From: Magnolia sinica
Taxonomy: Eukaryota; Streptophyta; Magnoliopsida; Magnoliales; Magnoliaceae
NCBI RefSeq assembly: GCF_029962835.1
Contig: NC_080578.1
Span: 104,759,759 to 104,823,758 of the forward strand
DNA: 64,000 bases
Reading direction: 5' to 3'
Made by a program: the position numbers and the translations under genes. This document shows, piece by piece, positions 23,731 through 35,913 of this stretch (positions are counted from its first letter, which is position 1; each line of letters starts with the position of its first letter). Under the pieces are notes generated by a model, which ran no database searches, was not told where the DNA came from, and saw only the letters and a list, made by a program, of their open reading frames with translations.

Positions 23731-26700
23731 ATGGAGGGGCATTTTCGTAAAAGAATCAATCGTCTTCTTCTGGCGACGGCGGTGCTTCTGACGGTGGTGA
23801 TGATGATGGCGGAGGGGGTGAGGGGAGGAGGAGGATACTGCAAATCGGAGCTTCTGGCACTGTCTCCGTGCCTGCCTTACGTGGCATCAGCACCGAACAA
23901 CGTATCGTCCTCAGTCTCTCCTCTGTGCTGCGGTCCCGTCGTCGGGCTTGGGTCGTCCTGGGCTTGTCTGTGTCACCTCCTCCAACAGCCCTCACTCCTG
24001 GGTTTCCCTCTCAACACCAGCCGCATCCTCTCTCTCCCTTCTCTCTGTCAGAAGAACGAGCAACATCTCTTCAATGCAACCTCCTTCTGCCAAGGTTCCA
24101 ACCCTACACCCTCTCTCCCTCTCTCTCTCTCTGATGCTATCGTGCGCCCTCTCCCTCCTCCTCCTCCTTCCTCCCCTCTCTTTCTTCACCTGCCTTTTCG
24201 GATCTTGCTAACGTGCGCATCTCGAGTCACGATACCATTATTTGGGATCGGGAATCGGATCATCGGGTTGGAGTGTAGGTGGTATCCGTTCTTTCTTCTT
24301 TTATAGTTGCTTTTTGGGAACTTGCTAACTTGAACCGACAGCGTCACGATCGGGTCGGCGTCCTTTCTTGTTTTCCTTCCTTTTCTGCGGTAGCAGATGT
24401 TATCGTGCGCCTCTCTCGATACGAGATCACGAGAGCATTTTGGCGCCAATCGTGCGCTAACATGCGCCGCTCTGGGTACTGACGGTCCAATAATTTTGGT
24501 TCTGATCGCGGGGTGTCCGTGTTAAGGTGCTCCTACGATAGTTCACCACTGTTTTGGAAATCGAGTCGACTCCTCACCTTACAACTATCCAGACCGTCCA
24601 TTTGTGAGTGCCTACTGTGGATGGAGCGTATGTCTAAAACTTACCGATCAAGCAATCCTAACCGTCCAAGTTATGTCCATCGAAGAGATGGTTAGACGTA
24701 AGATAGTGAATGGTTCCAATTTGTAAGGTCAAAATCAGATGGCTACTGTCATTTTCTCAACGTGAGTTTTCGATTACATTCCATTTGCGGTTGCGCCCTG
24801 GAATAGTCGCGCGTGCATCTTGCATGCTAGCGCGGTTCCACCATCTATTTACCACGCATGTACGACGGGCCGGGCCTGGCTTCGATCCGGAATTCGAAAC
24901 CGCGGGCCTGTGTTCAAATTTTCCATTTTGGCTGGCCCAAGCCCGGCCCATTGACAGCCCTACAGGGCCTGAAACAAAAAGCTCCGTGGGCCCATAAGTG
25001 TGACACTTAGATTTTATAAAATTAAGCCTGCAAAGCTTACGAGCAATATAGAGGTCTGACCCATGCCCCCATTAGGTGTGCATCGAGTCGAGTTAGACTG
25101 GATTAGGTTCAACTCGGCTCAATTCGATTTTTGCAAGTACCTGACCCGAACTTGATCCAATTCGAGACCGAGTCCAACAGGGCTGACTCAATCCGAACCG
25201 ATTTTTTGCTGGTCTGACTCGAGCCGAGTTCAACTTAGTTAAGGAAACCGAATCGGATTGAATTGAGTATGTCCAGTCAATTCAAACTGTGCTGAGTTAA
25301 GCCGAGCTAGAAACTCTGGTGCTAAGAAAAAAACATGAGGGAAATTGAGAGAAAAGGAGGGAGAAAAAGGAGGAGAGAAAGAAGGAGAGGAGGAAAATCT
25401 GGAGAGAAAGGAGGAGAGAAAGAAGGAGAGGAGGAATATCTGGAGAGAAAGAAGGAGAGAGAATGAGGGAAGGAGAGGAAGACAGCTAGAGCTGCGGTGC
25501 CGTATAAGTTTATTTGGCGGTGCCGGCTTGGGTAGGATTAGGGTTCGGGTAGATTGGTAAAGGTTTAAAAAAAGAAAAGAAAAAAAGAGAGTAAAATCTG
25601 ACTTTATACTGCCCGATTCCGGTTCGGATTAGATTGAACCGGACCGGATTGGATTCTGGATCGGATCGAGTTGCTACATGATCCGAACTCGACTTGGTTT
25701 GGCGTCGGATCCGAGTGGGTCTACTCAATCCAACCCGACCCTAGCTTTAGGTTCAGGTCGGATTGGATCCGACCGGTTTGGTCGATTTGGATTCGATGAA
25801 TCGGGTCAGATCCTGCCCACCTCTAGCCCCATAAAGTGTTTTGTTGCAAATCTCCCTGGCATTATTTCGTCCAAAATTCAACATCATAACTATCTAACAA
25901 TCCAATGGACGGTTAAGATTTTCTGTTCATTATGGTTTCAGTTTCATATTACACTCCTAGGTCTTACCATTCTTCTTCCTTCTTGGGTGTATTTGACCAT
26001 TGATCTTTTACCACAGTAGGACCCAACCATTGATCATCCATCACTGCTAGATCCAACGTTAATCCGTCACCATTTATCTTTAATCTGGGCTTGTTAATAA
26101 CCGGTTAAACTGACCATCGATCATTGTTTATTTTGTTTATCTTATCAGGGCATCTGACTACTGCACCACCACCGCTGCAAAGTCCCACAGGTATCTCCTC
26201 AGCTTTCTATTACTATTATACATTGCTAATTATTATAAGAGAATGCTCCAGTGCTCCTAGTTGCATTTGGGCACTTAAACTGTCTAATCCATCATTAAAT
26301 CACAGTAGAAGATCCCAATCCTTCAATGATCTTTTAAAAACTTTCACATTAGAAGATTGCAACCCTTCAATGATGGATGGTCTAGATAATTACCTACCCA
26401 TACAGAGCTCCGACAGATATTTGTACGCCCATCCAAATAGTGGGGCATATCATGGATGAAGCATGGCCATAAACTTACACTGTCAGAATGATCTAAGTCA
26501 TCAAAGGTGATGGGATATCCAAGGTTCTGCACCCATGCATGCACATCATCATTCATCATACCCTTTTTAATTTTAATTTTTTTTTGTGGTCCAGGCTCTG
26601 AATCTCCTGCTACACTGGGGAGAAATACCAGCCCTACCTCACAGTTGGAACCGGGGGTGGATTCATCATCAGTACCATCTACGATAAAGCCCGGGGCCCA

Positions 26701-26818
26701 CAACAAGAGTGGGAGTGGAGGATGCCTGATCTCACTGGCACGATTGATCATCTATCATATCCTGACTGATGTAATCATCATAGCCCACACCCTTGCTAGC
26801 TTTAATCGATTCTTCTGA
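23731..26818 (+). CDS. GPI-anchored-type nonspecific lipid transfer protein, LTPG-2, copy A (three exons)
   Basis: Exons by hand: 23731-24094, 26149-26190, 26595-26818 (introns 2054 and 404 bases, GT..AG, phase 1), giving 209 residues. I took the ATG before GHFRKRINR rather than the in-frame one at 23641, because it precedes a basic-then-hydrophobic signal peptide (about 1-31) and the longer form would bury it. Eight cysteines: C37, C47, C66-C67, C79-x-C81, C106, C120. The linker is short and Ser/Thr/Pro-rich, and the C-terminal hydrophobic stretch is CLISLARLIIYHILTDVIII. That tail has charged residues unusual for a GPI signal, so anchoring is less certain than for LTPG-1. The tiny 42-base second exon is typical of this gene family. 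The first donor (CAAG/GTTCCA) is weak, the least sure point of the model. Intron 1 hosts repeats. Confidence 0.85.
25067..25830. repeat. Word-type repeat in LTPG-2 intron 1 (copy A)
   Basis: The left end reads CCCCATTAGGTGTGCATCGA and the right end, complemented, GGGGCTAGAGGTGGGCAGGA. Between them run GAGTCGAG, AACTCGGC, GATCCGA and CGGACCGGA words, mostly GAGTC/GACTC or GGATC/GATCC. Inside is a purine array (25340-25480) of GGAGAGAAAGA-type units that creates a spurious Glu/Lys/Arg-rich open frame. Intronic in copy A and in copy B. Confidence 0.6.
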
Positions 26819-28643
26819 AATTCTCTCATCATAACTCTGCTGTATCTTGTAATATTACTTGCCCAACGTATATGTCTTGCATGAGAAATCAAGTGCCTCT
26901 CCGTCATTGAGAGTTAGAAATTCGATTTGTAAGCAAATGCGCCCTTATTGATATTGTGAAGGCTGGCAATGTAGTGTATGTAGTAGAGTGATGGACCAGT
27001 TTCATTGTCATAGGTGTTCTGGAAAATCAAGAGAGGGAACACTTGATCATGGCCATTCATCAAACCAAATAGCTATTTGATTTATCATTGCATCAATGAA
27101 TTTTTTTAAAATCATCTTTTAAAAGTAAAATATATAGCATGATAGCAATCAAAATTTTATCAAATAACTCAAGCGTGCAACTTAAACCCAAGTTCTAGTT
27201 GTGTTGGGTCAGGTTGTTGAAAAACACCAACCTTATTTAAATTGGTGTTGGGTTTTGGTTGAACAAATTCATGTATTTGGGTCAAGTACTGAGGACCTTG
27301 GATTGGGTTGTTGAGATATGGCATAGAAGCACCCTTCTACCAAAGATTGTCTCCAACCTTTTATACCCCCCATGAAATCCTTCTTATAAACGAATCTCTT
27401 TCCGAAAGGTGGCACGATTTTTCTGTGGTCTAAAGCGGATCCTGCATAGTGTAAGGGCTCTTCTCAATCCTACTGCACAGTATGAAAGAAAACACAAATA
27501 CTTGATAGTTTTGGGTTGTGTATGCATGAATGAGGGTTTTATACCAACTGAACATTGGGCTGGATATCTGATGGACATTACTTTGGTTAGGGATCCCCTC
27601 ACCACCGCAACATCTACTTTAGTTCTTAGTTGTAGATGATTGTTATATTGATCTCTATGTCTACCCCATGCTTGGGGTCAAAGGCATTCCGTTTAAATTA
27701 ATCTGAAAAAGACAAGTATACTTAACATAATACACAGGTGTTATGATTGGTGTCTGATCGTCACTGTTTCCTGTTGTGTGGCCAACTTGAATTTTTCCTA
27801 TGCAAAGTTTTGAGCTCATGTCCTAACTTGAGTGAGTGAAACTGTTGGATGGGATGGATTTCTTACAAACATTGCAGTGGCCCTCAAACCATTTTGGAAT
27901 AAGCACAATAGTTATGCTACTCACATTATCAGTGGATGGGATGGCAGATAAACATCACACTGAGCCCAAAAAGGTTCTAATGGTAGGCATCCCCATGTGA
28001 ACTGTTTCCTATGGTGTGTCCCATTTGACACCCATGGATCTGATGAAACTAATGGACGGAGAGCATGTCATCCCATCCACTGATAATGTGAGTTCCATGT
28101 TGCTTTTGGATGCAGATTGCATGGTCCATTGTGCCGGCTCATTTATGAGCCCAAAATTAAAGCAAATCTGAAGTTTAAGTGGACCGCATCAGTGGAAACA
28201 ACTGGGATATAATGATTTCCACTGCATTGATATTTATTTGTCATTCAAACTGTTCATCAGGTCACACAAAGCTAACGAAGGAAACACAAATATGGCTAGG
28301 TCCCCAACTTGTGCAGTCTCAAGAAGTTTTCACCATAGGCACGGGTTGGGATGGGGTAATAACTTAGTGGGTGACTCACTGATTGTGGGGCCCACTTTAA
28401 TGTATGTGTTGTATATCCAGCCATTCATCCATTTTGCCAGCTCATTTTAAGGCATGGGCTGAAAATGACAAATTTAAAAATCTGAGTTAGGTCACACCAA
28501 GGTAATGTTTTTTGCATATCCAAATATCAAGTGGACCACATCCTAAAAAAACATTTAGTGAACAATTGACCTTTCCGCTCTAGTAATATGTCATACAATC
28601 ATTTGCTCTAAAAGCTAAGCTGGTAGAGGATGGTGTATTAATA
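26819..28643. other. Copy A region downstream of LTPG-2
   Basis: No gene supported. Short open frames on both strands at 27384-27640 are conserved between copies, but so is all neighbouring DNA. Dispersed GGGCCCAC phrases occur at 28386-28440. Confidence 0.4.
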
Positions 28644-29263
28644 AGGGTGTACACGAACCGATCTAGCTCAGTTAGCTCGCTCGACTCAACTCGAAAAAGC
28701 TCGATTCGACTTGGTTCAAAGCTGAGTTCGAGCTAGGGCGAGCTGATTTGAAAATGAGTTCGAGTCGAGTTTGAGCAGGCCCTAGCTCGACTCGACTCAG
28801 ATCGAATCCAGCTCGAATCAGGCTTGAATCTAGCTCGAATTGAACTCGGATCGAACTAGTTTGGTGACTCGGTTACTTTACCATTGATGTTGCTCACCAA
28901 CTGTCTGATAAATGACTCAACGAAATGTGGTAGGTGGCAAGGAAGGTTTGGCCAGTGGCAAGCAAGGTAGTGCCTTTTTTTTAGGGGGGGTTTTTATGTT
29001 ACTTGGAAGGTGTTTGATAAAACATTTGTAAAACCATTGCCTCTGTTTGTAAATCAGTAGGTTTTTGAAGTTGTAGTTCAAGTGTTTGTGGAAATGCATC
29101 AATAGTAAACTCAGCTCGATCTTGGCTCGAGCTACTGACCGAACCGAGAGGAGCTGAGCAGGCCAGTCAGGCTCTAGGACCGAGCTGAGCCGATTTTGAG
29201 CTGAAGTCCGTCGGTGTTCGAGCAAGGGCTAGCTTGACTCGGTTCGACTCGATGTACACCCCT
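28644..29263. mobile_element. GAGCTCGA-word non-autonomous element (copy A)
   Basis: Ends AAGGGTGTACACGAACC and GACTCGATGTACACCCCT are inverted repeats, and TATTAAT flanks both sides as a likely target-site repeat, suggesting a Mutator-like MITE. The arms are full of GAGCTCGA, GACTCGA and CTCGAGC words; the middle (28880-29100) is ordinary sequence. About 620 bp. Confidence 0.65.
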
Positions 29264-31875
29264 ATGTATTAATGTATTCAAGGGACTTTAACAAAGCTCA
29301 TCTTTATGTATTCGTTTCCTCCATGTCTGGTTAACCTTATCAAGGGTTGGATGGAAAAAAAACATTAAGGTGGGCATTACTGTATCTCTAGGTAATTTTT
29401 TAATGGTGGGCTTTCAATCACCACGTTTCTTTGGAGATTTAGATCTATTTAATTTTTTAGTCTAGATGACCTAAAATGGGCTAAAAAACTGATGGACGGC
29501 GTGGATATACAACACATAATTGAGGTAGGCCCCACGGTAAAGGGTAACACACCTAATCCGTGCCCGGTAGACTCACCCGCTATGCTGTTATCCGGAACTC
29601 GCCTAATCCGCGCCTTGTCACAGGACTTTATATTGTTTCCCTACCTACAACCTTCCTGCTCGTCAGGCCTCTCTCTCTCTCTCTCTCTCAATCTGAAATA
29701 AAACGTAAACAGAAGAAAGAAAGAAACGTAGATGAGGGATAAGAGCGAAGAAAGAAGGTCTGTACCTCATCCTCATCCAACACCGGTGAATCGGATCAAT
29801 TTGTCCAACACAGATGGAAGGATTCTTCAAGAAACAGGTCTTTACCTCTTTCTTTTTTCTTTTTCATTTTATCATCAACTGCAGCTCTGTATTCTGCATT
29901 TTTTTTTCTCTCTCTTTCTTTTTCACTTTATTTTAGTGCTTTTACTTATTTATCTTCATCTTCCTTTTATTGGATTCATTGCTACCTAATCTTTCTCTCC
30001 AACTACAAATGTTCTCTTCATCTCCCAACGTCCCACATCTTTCTTGGGTTTCTCTTTTTTAATTATTTATATAGAGCGTCCCGCAACATGAATTGTATCA
30101 AGGAGGTGCGTGCCAAAGATAGCCACTCAGTCTCCTATTTGCTTGAATTGTGTCAGCAATGAGACAATTCCTTATCCATCAATTGGGACCTGTAGGATCT
30201 TTCCAGACAAGAAACCCGACGCCTTTGTGAGGTTCACCAACATGTGAACCTGGATGTTTTTCCATTTATTAGGTGAGCCACACATGTATGATGAAATGGC
30301 TAGTTGGAGAAATGACAACCACTAGTTTACATTCAACGTGCACTTGTTGCTCACTTGTTATGTGGACTAGGCATTCCTCTTACTGTTCATGCCATTTTCT
30401 ATGTCATTTGGGCCTTTGGCAAAACTCTTAAGCACTTGACTGTCTGTTTTTCATTATCCTTAACTAATTGGCTGATTACTGAAATTTATTATCCGAAGCA
30501 AAGATTATTCAGTTACTGATTGAAGGATATAATTAAAATTTCCTTCGGTTTATATTGCAATAAGTAGGTTGGATTTCAGAAAAAAAAGGAATCCAGGACA
30601 CTTCCTACAGGGTGGGAAAAGGAAATAGTAATCATTGCAGAATTGATATCTTTTACCAAGGACTACTCTTATCCCAACTAGCCGTTTGATCAACGGAGGC
30701 TTCATTCACCAACTCACCTGATTCATAGCTGAAAAAGATTTGAATTTATGCCCCAGGAGCTACCAATTCCAGCTAACGATCAGCTACTTTCGCATTCCCT
30801 ATATGCACGTTGAACCTTAATTTGCATATCACTCAATTGTTCCTAACAACCCTATGGCTTGAAACTAGTCGAATTCAGGCCCTCGACCACCACTTTTGAA
30901 TCACTGTCCACCTCTATTTGAATGAAACACATTTCCTTACAATATTTAAGCCTGTTGAGCAACTGTTGCTATCAATGCCCCAACTGCAACAAAGTTGGAC
31001 ACATGACCAATATTCTCTCTTTTAGTACTACTGATCATGGAAACAGAATTGGAACCGCTGATAATGTGGATTGGGATATGTGCGAGCACAATTTTCTGGA
31101 TCAGTAGACAGAAACCGGTCTAGGAATCTTTCCCTTTGGGAATGGGGTGCCCCCCAGGTAGATAATTGCAAGCTTAGCTCAAGAGAAACCTGTGGCATCT
31201 GCAATACACCTTAGAGGTTGTCACTGAACCCATCCACCACAATTATTAGAAGGAAAAATAAAATAAAATCCTCCAAGCTCTAATTGTTAAGCTTCTTCTT
31301 CTTCTTCTTCCATCTAGGAGATTTTGGGTGCATGGGACATCGTTTTTGGGTGCATGGGACACCGATTTTGGCCGCATGGCCCGCATCATAACAATGGTTT
31401 GGATTACTGAACCCCCACTTGTACAAACTGTACAAACTCCATCATAACGATGGTTTCTCGTAGTTTTTTTTCTCCACATTAGCTGTTCACTCCCATCTTT
31501 TTTCTTTTCTTTATTATTATTATTATTATTTTTTTTCTTTTTCTTTGCCTTGATAGACAATCTTAACCTTATTTTGGCTGCAAAAATACATGTATAAGAA
31601 GAGGAACACGGCATTTGTCTGTGCGAAACTGAAATGGCCCATGATCTGCGGATAAAATCTATCTATGAGATTTATTTTTTATTTTTTATTTTTGACATCC
31701 CATGCTGGTCCCATCAGACTAGTGCTGTGGATTGTTGAGCCACAGGCCACACTTGTAAAAAGTGTTTACTATGCGATGTTGGAAGGAGCAAAACCCATAG
31801 TTCTTATTTCAGATATGGAAAATGCAATGGTGATTTCTGCAAATCCAAAACCGTGTGTATATCTTATGAGCAAGC
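29264..31875. other. Copy A region with unrecognised exon-like stretches
   Basis: Downstream of a CT-rich tract, 29732-29841 reads MRDKSEERRSVPHPH.. and ends at a donor-like AACAG/GTCTTT. At 30922-31105 a frame contains CPNCNKVGH, then DWDMCEHNF, and near 31190 CGICNTP occurs, recalling split pieces of a small zinc finger (RanBP2-like at best). I could not build a gene. The copies differ by several amino acid changes, so a relic or non-coding DNA is as likely. Confidence 0.25.
31291..31310. repeat. (CTT)6 microsatellite, copy A
   Basis: Six CTT triplets here; the equivalent site in copy B (about 47827-47857) has ten. Confidence 0.9.
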
Positions 31876-32545
31876 TGTTAGATTAGATTTTTTTTCTAAG
31901 ATCAGATTGCTAGCTGTGTAGATTTTTTTCTAGATTTTTTTGAATTATTTTTTCTTTATTTAGCTACCCCTAGGATGAATCTAGACAGGGATAGTTTAGT
32001 AATTTCACACAATAAGAAAGCCTATAAATAGGTAGCAGTGTAATACGATTTTCAATTCATTCCAATACAGCTGCTGTTCTCTCTACTTCTTCTTCCAAAA
32101 GTTTCAGTTTTTTGTTTCATGGTGGCTGCAGCCACACGTCAGCAGTAAGCTCTATTTTTCTCTTCGGTGGCTGCAGCTACACAACAGCAAGAAGCCGGGT
32201 TGTAGACCCAACAAGTGGTATCAGAGTCGTTGATCCTTGGGCCTCATCAGCCGTGAGAAGAAAGTCTCGCACTCCCGGTTTTGGGTTTGCCAGATTTGTT
32301 TGAAACATCAGTTGTGTGGGCCCATAACCCATAGGTCCATTTTTTTTTTTTCAGAAACAGTTTTTAGCAAAAAATTTGCTTTAAAAAAAAAAATCCAATT
32401 GAAAAAATCTGTTTTCAAAAATCAGATTGTAGCAACAATCTGTTATAAAAAAAAAAAATCAAATTGCAAAAAAATCTGTTTGCAAAAAAAGGATTGCAGC
32501 AAAAAAAATTTGTTAAAAAAAACCTCTGAAAAATAAACCCGTACC
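31876..32545 (+). mobile_element. Ty1/copia 5' LTR and leader, copy A, partial
   Basis: LTR 31876-32213 (TGTTAGATTAG..GACCCAACA, 338 bp) with a TATA-like CTATAAATAGG near 32022. A primer-binding-like TGGTATCAGAG at 32216 and an A-rich leader follow. Nothing of the element beyond the leader is present in copy A. The LTR carries an internal duplication of a GGTGGCTGCAGC phrase, which copy B's LTR lacks. Confidence 0.82.
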
Positions 32546-32596
32546 TGATGATCCTAACCATCCAATTACCGTATGGGCCGTTGTGTAATGGTCCAC
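32546..32596. other. Junction spacer between duplication copies
   Basis: About 50 bases (contains CCGTATGGGCCGTTGTGTAA) lie between the copia leader of copy A and the start of copy B. They match neither the left flank of copy A nor the copia leader of copy B. Confidence 0.7.
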
Positions 32597-33639
32597 TTTC
32601 AAGCCATCTCATTTTAATATGTGCTGTTAGAAAAGGTGAGTTAGGTACAGTTGAGATGGACTGAAACTGTATGCAACACCAGATCGAGCACTGCACCTGA
32701 TGGATGGAGTGGATTTCACATATAGAAGATGACGGCTCCAAGTAGCTTTGGTGTTTTAGGGGCTTGGCAAAACAGATGTTGTGGGGGATTCTGGTCCGTT
32801 GGAGATGAGGAGGGAAGATCCGGTAGGTTGAAAGTGTGTCCCGGAGTTCACCAACCCTAACTGCTTTGTGCCTCACTTCACACGTGAAATGGGGCACGTG
32901 TTTGGGACATTGCGTAGATTTAATCATCAAGCGGACCCTGCCTAGCATTTGAGGAATGGACAGATGTTGTCTCTTAATTCGACGGTCAGGATCTCTTTCC
33001 ACAACCCCACCACTTTCTTTGGCATACACGGTCCTCCACACTATCGTTTTTTAGGAGCCGTTTGGATGATGGTAAATTAATGATTTAAGTTGTAAATCAT
33101 TTACATTGGTTGGATAGCATGTAAATGGTTGGATAGCATGTAAATCATTTACACTGATATAGTTTAGATAAGTAATTCATTAAATAACATTCAAATTGCA
33201 TGTAAGAGTGGATATAAAGTGGATCGTTGGGTTAAGCCTATTTTACTAAAGCTTAGGGTTAATACTCACGCAAAACCAAGCAGTGGGTGAGCTATGGAAG
33301 TGAGTCTATGAATTCAAATACAGCTTTTATAATGCCAAACAACTGAATGGCCAAATAGGGGGGAGAGAGAGAGCTATTGAAGTCCTTAGATGCAATGAAG
33401 ATGAGAAGTCTTTATCTCTTTTTTATAATCCAACCTTAAAAAAAATAGTTGTTGGAGGCTTCTTGCTAGTAAATCATTTGAAATAACATCTTCTTAATAG
33501 CAAATGAAAAGGGAGCAAGCATTTTTGGACATCCAATCGCAAGTTGTGAATGATTTAATAGTAAATTATTTAAAAAACCAAGGTGATTTTGTAGTAGCCT
33601 CATTAGACCATACATCTCTCTTGGTATATTCAGATAATA
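32597..33639. other. Copy B left part: unassigned DNA with a MITE-like start
   Basis: Matches 16163-17204. The first about 450 bases are almost unchanged; after 33060 differences become frequent, including a small TAAT insertion near 33075. No gene seen. Confidence 0.45.
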
Positions 33640-35325
33640 GGTAGGAGTATAAACTTAAACATTCTGAAGTTACAAAGATAGTTATTGAATCGTTAGCATG
33701 CGACAAGCTTTTAATACTACTTGTTGGGTGTGGAAACAACCTTAGCTAAGAATCAAACAAGCAAAAGAGAATGAAAATTTCATGCAAACATAGAAAACAC
33801 ATGAGATTTTTACATGAAAAACTTCCGTGGAAAACACCTACGGAACAAAGCGACGAATAATCCACTATAATCAAAAGAAGGTTACAAAAGATGGAACAAA
33901 TTATAGTAGAAACCCTAACTTCCCTTAAAAAACCTTCTTTGTGTCTCGAGCTCTCTCTCACGCATTAAGGTCTAACCCTAATTACGATTACAAGGATATT
34001 TGTACATTCTCGTACTTGTTTAGAAAATAAAACTCACAGTTACACATTCTGTTGGTCTAACCAATTGGACCTTCAATCGGATCGGATGGAATTAATTCAT
34101 ACACATTCGGTCAAACTGAAAACATGCAAAAGTGGACAACATGCAATCTAAGAATCCACCCCTAATTTGGTTGAACTTAATGGGATAGCGATTGAACCAA
34201 GACAAGACTTCTCTACACTAAATTAAAGGCACTCAATCAAAAATTTTCACCGTGGCTTTAATCCTCCGGCTCCACTGTTCCAAGATGTTATCATCATCTC
34301 TAATTATCTTCAAAGTAACGACATCATCACTTCAAGTACACTCCATCTTTATTTCTTCTTTGCCAAGCCTAGAGAAGTCAAATATAACTTGAACTTTTCT
34401 GTCAGAATAATCTTCATAAGTATGTTCGCCGGATTCTCGCTAGTGTGAATCTTCTTAAGAGTGACACCTTATTTATCTAACATCTTGTAGATAAAATGAT
34501 GACGAATATTAATGTGTTTAGTCTGAGAATGATATACCGAGTTTTTTTCCAAATTGATTGTGCTTTCGCTGTTACAAATGCGCAGGCGCGGCTTCATGCT
34601 GAAGCACCAACTCATTCATCATCCCTTTTAACTAAACAACTTCCCTAAATGTTTCTGTCATTGCCATGTATTCAGCTTCAGTCATAGAAAGTGTAATTAC
34701 AAACTGAAGCTTCGACATCGAAATAATAATTGCACTCACTAGCACAAAAGACTAACCAAGAAATCAACATTCTATTATTCACATTTCCTGCATAATCCGC
34801 ATTCATATAGCCTAGAAGTTTCTCATTAGAATTTCTAAAAGCCAAGACATAGTCCATCGTACCTCATATGTACCGAAATAATCATTTCATTGCTTCCCAA
34901 TGTTGCTTGTCGGGGTTTAACATATATCTGTTTACAAACCAACTGCATGTGAAATATCTAGTTTAGTACAAACCATGACATACATAAGACTGTCAACTGT
35001 GCTCAAGTAAGGCACACGAAACATATACCGCTTTTCTTCATTTGACATAAGATATAGCTCCGAAGAAATCTGAAAGTGAGTAGTGCGGGAAGTGCTAATC
35101 AATTTTATCTTCTTTTTTTTTTAGTCTAAACTTAGACTAAACCTTTTCAAAATATTTCTCCCGAGACAACTATAACTTATTCATTTCTTCGTCTTTGTAT
35201 ATATCAATGTTGAGAATCTTCTTTTTTATCCTCTTATCTTTCATATCAAATATACTAGATAACTGAACTTTTAATATGTTGATTTCATATATTTACTCAC
35301 ATCTAAACACAATTGAATAAGCCAT
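33640..35325 (-). mobile_element. Ty1/copia fossil on the minus strand (copy B), broken
   Basis: Counterpart of 17205-18880 with the same partial RT/RNase H and LTR-type region. Differs strongly from copy A up to about 34550 and is almost identical after that. Heavily broken and old. Confidence 0.75.
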
Positions 35326-35339
35326 TTATATATTCCGAA

Positions 35340-35913
35340 TGTCGGGGATTGTTCTGCGAAATCACACAGATGTGGATCTAGGATAGCAATCCAATAGCAT
35401 CAAGTAAATACAAGATAATACAAAGATTTAACGTGAAAAACTCTTTTGGAAAAAAACTATGGCACAAAGCGATAGATTTTTATCATGAAAGTAGAAATTA
35501 CAAAGAGAAATGACTAATTACCCGTTTTGAACAACCTCAAATCTCACCCCTTACTACACTCTTTGCAAACCCTAGAACCCTTTTAGAAATCCTTTGAATA
35601 CTTTTAGGAAGTTTTAGAATTTCCTTAGAATGGCCTTAGGAACTCCCATTTATAGTTTATGAAACTTAGCTTTCGCACTGAGTTGGAATAGTTTGGAAAC
35701 CGCCTCAAATTTACGCAGTCCGTACGCAGTCTGCGTAACCTTCGACTAGTTGAACTAGAGCTCGGGCTAGTCGAAGGTCACTTCGACTAGTCGAACCTAT
35801 CTTCCGACTGATCAAATTTCTCGGAAGTTTCAAAATACATTGTTGCTGGACTTTCAGCCGAACTTTATTGGGTTAGTCAAATTTCCTCAAATTTAAGACA
35901 TTTGTTAACAACA
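35340..35913 (-). mobile_element. Solo LTR, copia type (copy B)
   Basis: 574 bp, the same length, ends and flanking CCGAA/CCAAA as the copy at 18896-19469; inserted before the duplication. Confidence 0.72.

Larger units (their letters stand above)
16163..32545 (+). repeat. 16.4-kb head-to-tail duplication, copy A
   Basis: From the phrase TTTCAAGCCATCTCATTTTA onward, copy A matches the segment beginning at 32597 in the same order and orientation. The match extends through two LTP genes and into the leader of a copia element. The offset starts at about 16,434 bases and drifts slightly with indels. Identity is very high over most of the length and clearly lower in some patches. Confidence 0.95.

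Noticed and set aside
25345-25560. Glu/Lys/Arg-rich open frame (and its copy at 41821)
   Set aside because: It is the translation of a purine tandem array inside intron 1 of LTPG-2, with different unit order in the two copies.
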